A stretch of 64,000 bases of DNA from Henckelia pumila (lineage: Eukaryota; Streptophyta; Magnoliopsida; Lamiales; Gesneriaceae): the NCBI RefSeq assembly GCF_033568475.1, contig NC_133123.1, forward strand, positions 6,811,001-6,875,000, written 5' to 3'. Position 1 is the first letter of the stretch. Each line of letters opens with the position of its first letter. The position numbers and the translations under genes were made by a program. Below, one piece after another: positions 49,214 through 59,575 of this stretch. The notes under the pieces are model-generated. The model was given only the letters and a program-made list of their open reading frames with translations. It was not told the DNA's origin and did no database searches.

Positions 49214-50776
49214 TTCGCAGTTATACATCAAATTAATTAAAAACATGAGTGTATACATAATGGAAGACAATAATTGATCGTGTTTGGGCCAATTGGTTAG
49301 TGGGTACGCCACAGTGTTTTTCGAGTCCAATATCTTACAAGTTCATGACATGTCTTCACCCCCTTCACAAAACATATAATGAAGATGTATTTATATATCC
49401 TCTGTTTTTAAGATTAAAAATGTATAGTAATTTAAATGTTTTTTTAGAGTTAACCAAAATTCTGGTGAGATCATCTCACAGATTAATTTTCTGAGACGAA
49501 AATCCTATATACTTAATCCGAACATGGAAAACCAATATTTTTTTATGACAAATATATTAACTTTTACTTTATATAAATCATGTTAATTCTCATGGATATA
49601 TATCTATGAGACTATCTAAAAAAGCTATAGTATTATCGTACGTAGGGAAATAAGAAAGGAAAGAAGATTTAAAGAGATACCAACATTATCGATGGATGGA
49701 TGGATATGTACAATTAAACAAAAAACACATAAGAGAAAATCATTCTCGACAAAAAGGCGGAAAAATATACGTCAACTCATACTTTTTCATAAATCTTTAT
49801 GAAAGTTGGGCTAAAACAAAAGGAAAAAAAAAAAAAAAAAAAAAGGTAGGAAAGAAAGAAAGAAGAAAATTTAGATATCTTATGTATGTAAATATATAAT
49901 TTTTTTAAAACCGTATATTAATTATCTTGATACTAATTAAACATGTACCCTTGTAGAAAGTCGAGTTCAATCACCGAGTATATATAGAGTATCACAATGA
50001 TACCTCCTTTTACTTTTATTAGATTTCATAAAAAAAAAATTACCAATCAAACAGCGATTATAAAATTTTAAGTAGTATTTTATTTACTTTTTCGTATAAA
50101 TTGAAATAAAGTATAAGATATTAATTAGTATATTTTGAAAATACTAAAATCAACATTAATATATTTTCCACATGATGTGCTTCATCTCAGTTAGTATTGT
50201 CCGCTAGTTTGACATATCAAAAAATTTTCAACTCGGCACACCTATATTATGTGGCAAAGCAGAAAAAAATTGACAAACAAGCCTGTTTTGACCGCTCTAA
50301 TATTCTTTCGGACTTAAATTCATGAACAAAATTGGCCTTATTTAATTTCAACTCAACTAATTATAGTAATCAAACTCAATTTTTTATTTATTTATTATTA
50401 TTATTTTTTTGGGTTAAATCCCATCCTCATGCGACCACATTATATATCAGAAACTATTTCAAAAAGTGCAAAGACAAAGGGAGGAAAAAAAAAAAAGAAG
50501 CAAAATATCTTGGCTACGTACGCACTATCCGTCCCAAAACATCTAGTCTAGCTATCTAAAATACATTAATATATATATAATACAATACATCAATATATAT
50601 ATATATATACTAGGCAATTAATTTAGCCTCATATTCTAATGTATGATACCACACATTACCCCTCTTTATATGCAGAACACTTCACCGTACCATCGATCAC
50701 TCAACTTCAAACAAAGATTAATTATAGGGAAGAAACATACATAACGTAACACGCAGTATTATTACACTCAACGGAT
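49214..50776. other. Intergenic DNA with a possible decayed SINE
   Basis: Near 49283-49333 the plus strand has an A-box-like TGGGCCAATTGG and a B-box-like TTCGAGTCC, perhaps a worn SINE head. A degraded GAGACGGTC-type MITE relative is near 49465-49620. The 3' UTR of the FPF1-like gene should lie near 50700-50776. No other gene was supported. Confidence 0.45.
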
Positions 50777-51094
50777 TCACTGCGGTTGTAACACATCTCT
50801 AACTTCGAATTCGTTGCGATTCTTGACAACAATATCGTACATGTGCATTGATTTGAGCTTGTTGAAGTCTTTGGGGAGCGAGATGAGGTGAATCGTGGAT
50901 CTCTTATGGAACTGGAGCAACTCCGGATCCCCGAGGTAGTACCTCTCCCAACCGAGTGACAAAAGTTTCCTTTCCAAGACACCGTACGATGTAATCACCT
51001 CGTCGGAGGGGACATGAACTAGGGTTTTCCGGCAGTCGCCGATGTTTTCGACTAGCCGGACCACACCATTCTTGAAAAACCAAACACCAGACAT
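50777..51094 (-). CDS. FPF1-like protein, 105 aa, intronless
   Basis: A single exon encodes 105 residues, beginning [17 protein letters not shown]. The family blocks are intact: [41 protein letters not shown] and [22 protein letters not shown]1 (flowering promoting factor 1) and its relatives are small proteins of about 110 residues that affect flowering time and gibberellin-linked growth in several plants; their molecular activity is not settled. The protein is slightly shorter than typical after VEN and ends VLQPQ. The start is the only ATG before the conserved first block. A TATA-like TATATATATA tract lies about 85-100 bases upstream on the minus strand (about 51178-51193), consistent with a short 5' UTR. 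Confidence 0.95.
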   Translation of the reverse strand: MSGVWFFKNGVVRLVENIGDCRKTLVHVPSDEVITSYGVLERKLLSLGWERYYLGDPELLQFHKRSTIHLISLPKDFNKLKSMHMYDIVVKNRNEFEVRDVLQPQ

Positions 51095-54000
51095 GTATAT
51101 ATATATCGGATGTGTTTTTCCTTGGCTTTTTTGGAGATATATGGGATTTCAAGATATATATAGAAGGTGCATGAGTTTATATATATATATATAGTAGGAG
51201 ATGCTAGCTAGCAACTTTGTCATGGTGGATGGCACCAATACCAAGTATGACAGTCAAGTAAATTTTATATACACGAGACTCAAAATCTCACTTAATTAAT
51301 TCTCCAACCCCCATGTATATTTTAAAAAATTGAATGTTATTTTAAAAAAATAATAATAATAATAAATTAGAGGGCTAAAAACTAATTTTATGTTATATAC
51401 ATTTCTTTTGTTCTGCTCGTCTTCTACATCTATCTGGTAAATATGGAGAAACTATTTTGGCACGTAATTGTGGGCCGGGTTGAAGTTGTGGATAGATTGG
51501 GCCCACATGAAACGGGTACGGGTACGGGCGCATGGTCAAGACTCAAGATGCATCAACCCCTGGGAGAGTCCAAATATAATTCCTTTGAATCATGATTGGT
51601 CAAACTTTACCTAAGTTTTGTAAGTAGTTATAATTAAACCTTTTACTCTAAAGTAAATTTAGAGTAAAGGATTTGAAATCTATATATTTTGATTATGATT
51701 TTATTGTTTAGAATGGAACAATTGATCAAAATTTAGATATAAAAGTAGAACAAATTGTAAATGATACTATTATTAAGTGGACTGAAATTCATCCAAATTA
51801 ACATAAATATTATATAAATGAGTTGGTATCTTGTGAGACGATCTCACGGATAACGAGTCAATCTTATCCATATTTACAATAAAGAGTTATACTTCTGGCA
51901 TACTAAGTAAACATTATCATGATTCACAAGTGACCCAATTAGGATATTCGTCTCACAGAATTTACCAATGAGACATTATCATGTGTGACCCAATTAAGAG
52001 ATTCGTCTCACAAAATTTACCATTGAGATCGTTTCACTAGAGTTTTTGCGTATATAAACATGTAAGGATTGTATTTGAAGCTTATGATATTCCTTCTCAA
52101 ACAACAAAATATATTTGAAATTTATGGATTTGAAATATATCGATCTAAAATCTTATATTAATCAAATTAAGTTGTTGAACGTCTAGAATATGTGGGAAAA
52201 AAAACTGATATTAGGATCGGATTGAGAAGAATCCGACGTCGTCTTTATATATTCGATTCTTTATAAATTGAGCCCGTCCATTAGGAGGATGAAGGAATCT
52301 TTCAAAATACTTGAAAATTCTAGTCGTCTGAAATAATTTCCATTATTTAAAAAGAGAGGCTAAGAGAAAAAGACACTGTCGGCAGTGCAAGAATTTATCT
52401 GAGAATATTGGGTATCTTAAGGATTGTAACAGTTGACATTTATGATCTAAGGATTTTTCGAGAGAATTATAGATTATGGGATTTCTTTTAGCCTGAAAAT
52501 TACAATAGGATATGATTGGTCATCAGCTGGAAAAATTATTAATTAAATATAAAATGTTAAAATTTTTAGAGGGTCTTAATTCATGTTGAGTATATCTATA
52601 CCGAAACTCTGGTGAGGGCGAAGCAACGTGTTTATTATATTTTATTAGCATATAAATGTTGGTGTAAAACCCAAACATGATGTCGTAGCCAGATAGCTCG
52701 ATTCAGACAACAGACTGATTTGGAAAATACGTACAAGTTCAAGAATTGGTCAATTGGTAGGGCCAAAGAAAAGGGATTGCCATAATTCATGGTGAATTTT
52801 GATCATTATATATGGTCGCTCTGCTCTACATGGATAGATCGATCTATTAATTTAGTATTATACACTTAAATTAATTTACGTCCAATCTATCGACTGTTAC
52901 ACAAGTTGATCGACGATCATGCATTGGATAATTATAACTTTTTCAATTCGATATATCAAAAAAAATTCGATGAAATTCTAATGACACTTAACGAAAATAT
53001 CAAGAAACAATGGGGAGAAACACATGGGGTTGCAAGCAAGATTCTTGGCTTTTGAATTTATCCCAAAAATGTGAAGTGTGATGGCCTTATTGTAGGGTTC
53101 ATTGGATGCAAATTTTCCAAATAATAGAAAATTTTTTTCTAGGGTCCTATGACCGGGCCTGACCCGACCAATGTCCAACATTGTTCTTGTCAAGACAAAG
53201 ATTTTGGTTTTGGACCCACCCCATCCCCTCAAATTATCCCAATCACATAATTATAATAACAATATATTACACATAATATCTAATTGTGTTCATGTACAAA
53301 TTAATTAAGTTCATGAACGTTAATTACTGTTGTACGATTTAAGATACTGAAATATCATTGTTACTGTAAATCATAGTTTTGAGTAAAACGACAAATCGTT
53401 GTAAATTCGAATTTTAATTCTATTTGGACCACCTATATATACACATAGAATAGTTACCTAATCCATTGGAATAGTTGACGTGTAAATGAAGAATACACAC
53501 GCATTTGATAATGCTATGTAGCTTTGTTCGTATAGTGATAGATGCGGTCAAACGTTTGGCCTAAAAGGAATAGCTGCAGGATATCTAATTAGATTCTTTG
53601 TTGTTTATCAGACGGATGAACTCAATTTATATTTATAAAGAAAATTTAGATTTTGAAATAAAAAATAATAATTTTTATGAATCAAATCTAGTTGGAGATC
53701 TGTATCATTAAATTGATTTATGAGACGATTTCATGAAATATAGAGAAAATAAATGTACATTTCTCATTATTAAATATGCGTGAACTATATAAACATGAAA
53801 ACCATTTAAACTATAAAGTGCATCATTTTATGATTTTAGGGTCTGACATGAGTGGAGGGTGGGTCTTATATATCTTCTAAATCTTGCCCATGTAAAACTT
53901 TGTGATCTAGCTAATTGAATGCGATATGTAATTGTTTTTAAAAATAATAATTAACCACGAAATATCCTTAATTCCCCATACTTAATTAAAGGCTATCTAA

Positions 54001-54943
54001 GTCGTACATGAGATGGAATGTGATAAGAACTCATGCGAAAATTACTCATGTAAATATAATGGTAATTATAATTGATTGAAATACATTCATGATTAATATA
54101 ATTTCAAGTATTTTATTCAAATTTTTCGCTCGAAATCAAATCATTTAATCTAAATACAACTTTTTTTGGCACCGTTTGGTTTGAGTGATAGGATAAGTAA
54201 TCCATAGATAAGTAATATAATGTAAATTAAAAATAAATAAGAAAAAAATAGTTAATACATTATTTGATTTGATGGATAAATTATAATTTATTTGATTTAA
54301 TTGATGTAAAATTATTTATTAATAAATATATAAATAATATGATAAAAATAAGACGAAATTGATTGGGATAAGTAAGTGAATTGACATTAATAAAAGGACT
54401 CGGATTGAATGGAGGCTCAATGCTCATATATATGCTGGCTAGCTAGCTAGCTAGCTAGCTAAGACTTGTTCTCATAAAATTATTAAAACCTAATTCGGTA
54501 ATCTTAAAATTATTAGATTACAAATCAAGTAGCTCATGATGCTCTCGCCGCTTTTGTTTCTTCTTCCCGACTCCCTTCTTTTGGGAGTCTAGGGATTTTC
54601 TTTTTGGATGAATAATCTTGTAATAAACGATATAACACGTCCGTTATAAATAAATTTACAGGTTTGTTAAAAAAAAATCATTAGATTACACAGGCCTCAC
54701 TTATATTCATGGAGAGCTCATTTTTAATCTTAGAAACTAATGGTAGAAAGTTTACCGCATTACATGAAGATCATAGAAAAAACCATTAACGTGTGTATCA
54801 CTTTTTGAAACAAAATGCACTAATGGTAGGTCTTCCAATTATAAGTTGTCATTGGATGGAAAATATCCTAAGAGTAGCGCGAAATTTCCGATCAATGTCA
54901 CAAAAAATATATATAGATCGTACCAAAAATGCTGTAATATATC
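51095..54943. other. Intergenic DNA with degraded MITE copies
   Basis: A degraded GAGACGATCTCA-type MITE relative is at about 51820-52050. A (GCTA)n run of about six units is near 54435-54461. A GTTTGGTTTGAGTGATAGG motif near 54178 looks like one end of another MITE. No gene was supported. Confidence 0.55.
54435..54461. repeat. (GCTA)n microsatellite
   Basis: About six GCTA units in a row, followed by AGACTTG. Confidence 0.9.
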
Positions 54944-55819
54944 CAGTGGCGGACCTACATGGTCCCGAAAAGGTGCGATCGCCCCTCCCCCTAAATTTTA
55001 AAAAAATTTAATACTATATACATAATATCATTATTAAATATAAATTTAATTGTAACTGCCTCTTTGAAATTATTTTTAATAAAAACTTAGTACTATTTAT
55101 GTATATATATATATATATCTAAAATATTAATATAATTTTATATTGATTAAAAAGTCTTTGATAAATAAGATAAGAATAAATTTATTTTGGGATATAATAA
55201 ATTTGACATTATGTTTTTTGTTGTCCCATATTTTTTAAAGATCGAAAACGAAAAGTCTTTTTGACTTGAATGTGATAAGAGAAATTTATTTTAATTATAC
55301 ATCTGATTTCATCAAGTTAAAGATATTTTAGTACCAACTTGATAACTTTATTTTTTTACATTTGAAAATAACAATTAGTTCTCTGAAGTTGTTGAGATTA
55401 ACAAACTTGCTAAAAGAATGGTTCAATAAAAAAATCAATTATATCATTTGGTGCACAGATTTACTTTTAAATTTAGCATTATTATTATTTTTGCAACTCT
55501 AAAGATAGTGTTATCAGCAATAAAAATCATAAAAACATCACTTCGTAATAGGTTGGAAGATGATATATTGTTAAATGATTGTTTGATATCATATATTGAG
55601 CTATGTGTGTTTGAGACAGTTGATAATATATATATATTATTCATCATTTTTTTATTGAGTATTATTCATTATTTTCATATTATAAAATCTTGGTAAGTGT
55701 TATTGTAAAAACATATGAAGTTAATTATATATGACATTTGTTATATAATTTGCGTTGTATTAAATTTTTAAATTTGTTGAGTTCGTCCTTCCTGGTTAAA
55801 AATCCTGGGTACGCCACTG
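54944..55819 (+). mobile_element. hAT element with transposase remnant, 876 bp
   Basis: Ends CAGTGGCGGACCTACATGG and (inverted) CAGTGGCGTACCCAGG. The 8-bp TSD AATATATC is exact (54936-54943 and 55820-55827). The interior holds a decayed transposase end. Confidence 0.92.
55448..55645 (+). pseudogene. hAT transposase remnant, dimerisation domain
   Basis: The frame reads VLSAIKIIKTSLRNRLEDD, then LLNDCLISYIE and VFETVDN. This matches the C-terminal dimerisation domain of hAT transposases (active copies have FSAMKIIK and LRNRMGD wording). The upstream catalytic part is missing in this element, so it is not functional. Confidence 0.88.
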
Positions 55820-55827
55820 AATATATC

Positions 55828-57104
55828 TAAAGGATAAATTTATATTCTTGAACTATTTTGACAAATAAATTCTTTTAAATAGGAACCACTGCACTCTCCA
55901 TCCCATTTGTTTGCCCAATTTCCAACAAAACTCCCAAATTATCGCAAAATGCATGCATAGAACTGATATATATATATATAATAATATAATAATACAATAT
56001 AAAGAATTTTAAATTAGATGGGACATATGCAATTTATATGGGTTGTATGTTGAGTTGGCGTGAGCCAAATATTTTTCTATAATGTCCCGTAGCCACCTAG
56101 GTGATTCTTGATACTCTGTATCCCACTCAGTAAACCACCAGATGCCACGTCATCCATCCAATATTAATGCATATATTCAAGCTTCCTACTTTATTTCAAT
56201 TAATTTATCCAAATGGGAAAAAGAAATATATATTCTAATGGAAACCCTGCACACTTTATCCAACATGCTTCGCTGTTATGTTGAGTAAAAGTGGAAATAT
56301 AAAAAGAGTTAATGAAATGACACAGCACAATATTTGTACAAGCGCATGTGAATGTGAACCCCCTTTAATTTGGAAAAGCCAAATTTTGATTCTTTGTGTG
56401 TTCAACTGTTCAAGTTGAGTTATGTAAAGCGAGAAGCACTCGATTATCAACTTTTAAGTAATAATCAGTTTGTTAGATTAAATTTTTTTTTTCCAAAACA
56501 AAACAAAACACATAAAATTTAATAGATATAAATTTATTCATTTAACTAAAGAAAGAGAGCTGTCATAAGTATACACACAAAAGCGCGCACTTTTGTGAGA
56601 CAATATATATATAATAAATAAATTTTGTGAGATGGACGGATTTTTTAATTAAACCACTTATAAAAATTATTACGTTTTATGCTAAAAATATTTTTTTTTA
56701 TTATAAATATAGACAAAATTGATCGTCTCACAAAAAACTAACTATTCAAATATATGTAATTAGGTGTAGTGAAAAACTTGGGAGTGTTGAACCTCTAAGA
56801 TATTTTGGGACAAGATATTTTATATATGTCGAAATCAAAGTTGCAAAAGATGGCCCGCATTGCTAATTAATGCATGGTACATGCACGAAAATATACATAT
56901 ATTATGGGGATCGGGACTGATAATAAAGCACTGATAAATCTTGCTTTGTGAGTTTATGTCGCCTCCTGTGCAGATTGTATCCAGATACGTACAGATAATA
57001 TTATGGTTAAAAAATGACAACATTGTCCGAGAAATATATATAATTAGTTGATTTGTTTTGTTTTCATGAATACACACACAAAGCCATATCTCATATGCAT
57101 GTAT
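55828..57104. other. Intergenic DNA
   Basis: AT-rich. A degraded TGTGAGA/TCTCACA MITE relative lies at about 56590-56750. No supported gene. Confidence 0.5.
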
Positions 57105-58043
57105 AGAGATAATTACAATTTTGGTCCTATAATTTGTGCATTTTTTATTTTTGGTCTTGTTAAAAATACTTTTGTAATTTTAGTCCTGTAACTTGCATTC
57201 TTTTTTCATTTTAAGTCTTGTTAAATTGAATTTATAATTTTAGTCCTGTAACTTGCATTTTTTTTTTCATTTTTAGTCCTGTTTACATTGAATTTTCATT
57301 TTTTTCTTGTAACTTCTATATATTTTTTCTTAGTTATATTAACGATAAATTTATATTTAATTCCATAAATTTCATATTTTTTTTATATTTTTATTTATAA
57401 TATATTATGATTTAAATATTTTAAATCTTTTAAAATTTAAATGAATTAAATAACAAAAATTCAACTAAAATTATTCAAAACAATTTTACACTAAATATCA
57501 TCTTATAAAATACATAATATAAATAAAACTATCAATCTAATGTGAATCATGTTTTTTGGGTTTAGTTTTGATATATAATATGACTAAAAATAAAAATATA
57601 TGGAGGTTACAATATATGTTTTGTTGATTTATTTAAATAAAAATCATGTTTTGTTAATTCATTTAAATTTTAAAAGTTTTAAAATATGTAAATCATAATA
57701 TATTATGAATAAAAATATAAAAAAATATAAATTCATCAATAATATGACTACAAATTAAAATATATGGAATTAACTTACAAGATAAAAAATGAAAATTATA
57801 TGTAAATTGGACTAAAAATGAAAAAAAAAATGCAAGTTACATGACTAAAATTGTAAATTCAATGTTAACAAGACTTAAAATGAAAATTCATGAAAGTTAC
57901 AGGACTAAAAATGCGAATTCAAATTTAATATGATCAAAAATAAAAAAAGAATGCAAGTTACAGGACTAAAATTGCAAATTTACTTTTAACAGGGCAAAAA
58001 ATAAAAAATATGCAAATTACAGGACCAAAAGTGTACTTTTCCC
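57105..58043. mobile_element. Mutator-like foldback element, 939 bp, with repeated arms
   Basis: The two arms are inverted copies. Each is made of about three to four tandem ~60-bp units built on TTTTAGTCCTGTAACTTGCA. The ends are AGAGATAATTACAATTTTGG and (inverted) GGGAAAAGTACACTTTTGG. Flanks TGCATGTAT (57096-57104) and TGCATATAT (58044-58052) form a 9-bp TSD with one mismatch. No coding capacity. Confidence 0.82.
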
Positions 58044-58480
58044 TGCATATATGTGTAGGTTTTATGACGAATATTATGTGGGTTGCAAATTACTACATAC
58101 AGAATAAAGTTATTTAGTCAAGACTATTCTTTATCGCTTGTGGTTAAAATTGGTTCTAAAAATAATATGATGGATTTTATTAAATATGATTATCTTTATT
58201 TCATGGAAATAATTACCCAAGTTATTAAAGATTAAAATTGTAGATGATTCACAAATCTTGGCATAAAAACCACTTATCAACATAAAAACTCCCATGAGAT
58301 GGTTGACATGAGATAATTTTGTAAAATAAATCTTTTATTTGAGACCAATGAAAAATTATTATTTTTTATATAAAAAGCATTACATTTTATTGTAAATATT
58401 GTCAAAATTACTCGTCCATCTGACAAGAGACTACTTGCTTATCAATCAAGCTCTGTTCACCATGTGACTGTGTGAGATTG

Positions 58481-59146
58481 GGATGAGTTCATGCTGCCCT
58501 TTGGGTAGCCAGATGGACGGTGGTAGATCAATTGCAGATCAATTGATTTGATCTGCAAATTGATCTACCACCATTAGGGGTAACATTGACCGAACCGAAT
58601 TAACCAAATTATTTTTAAGCTATTTGAACCGAACCGAATTTATGCTTAAACTTATTTAATCGAACCGAATTAACAATCGGTTAATTCGGATACCGACCGA
58701 ATTAACCGATTTTTTAAAACAAATTTATAAAATAAGAAATTTTATAAAATTAATAATTGAAATATAATAAATTTTTCATTATAAAAATATATTAAGCTTA
58801 AAAAATTAAAATAACAAAAATTAAGTAAATATTAAATATATACACATTAAAAATATATTATAAATTATATATAAATCCTAATAAAAAAATTCAAAATTTA
58901 ATTATTTATAATTCGGTTAACCGAATTAACCGAATTTTCTTCTAAGAAAACCAAAAATCGAACCGAAAAAACCGATATTTAACCGAAATTTTTGAACACA
59001 AAAATCGAATTTTCGAATTAACCGAACCGAATTTCCGAATTGAGTCGGTTCGGTCAGTTAATTCGGTTTAACCGAAAGTTTGCTCACCCCTAACCGCCAT
59101 TGATGTTGACAGATGGGCAGTACCCATCTACCAGCATCGACTTATC
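58481..59146. mobile_element. Foldback element, interrupted by a hAT MITE
   Basis: The outer ends are GGATGAGTTCATGCTG and (inverted) GATAAGTCGATGCTG. A strong stem, GGTGGTAGATCAATT facing AATTGATCTACCACC, occupies its centre. The 10-bp flank TGTGAGATTG is exact (58471-58480 and 59147-59156), close to the 9-bp TSD of Mutator-like elements. Its right arm is split by the hAT element at 58575-59092; without that it is about 140 bp. Confidence 0.8.
58575..59092. mobile_element. hAT-type non-autonomous element, 518 bp, nested
   Basis: Ends TAGGGGTAACATTGACCGAA and (inverted) TAGGGGTGAGCAAACTTTCG, with AACCGAATT repeats inside each end. The TSD is ACCACCAT (58567-58574) and ACCGCCAT (59093-59100), one mismatch. 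No coding capacity. Confidence 0.85.
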
Positions 59147-59156
59147 TGTGAGATTG

Positions 59157-59575
59157 ATCAAAACAAACTTCATAAGACTCAAAAATATGTTAAATTATTA
59201 CGAAAACCTAAATATAAATTATTGTTTTGAACTCATTCCGCGTCATTTTTCGAACAGCTTTATGATTGTGTGTGAGAGTGTGTCTGTGTTAAAATGCTCT
59301 GAATATCTTTAAAATTTACACACACCAAGCAAATTTAAAGGGATTTTCAGATCAAAATTGATTCAAAATGAAGTTCTCTTTCAAACTTAACCATGTCTAA
59401 CGATCAAGTAGGCAGCAATGCATCACCCTACCATGCAACATACTATATACCAACGTATAACAAAATTTCACTACCTTATCCACTATATGTCGCCAAGAAT
59501 TTCTCATTTCTACAAAATATATTCCTTGTACAAAAACTTTAAAAACACAAATACAAACATGATATATAGGGTCAT
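59157..59575 (-). other. 3' flank of the NDUFAF4-like gene
   Basis: The 3' UTR of the minus-strand gene should lie at the right end of this stretch. No other feature was supported. Confidence 0.5.

Noticed and set aside
52978-53232. Minus-strand frame of 84 codons
   Set aside because: No family resemblance or gene context.
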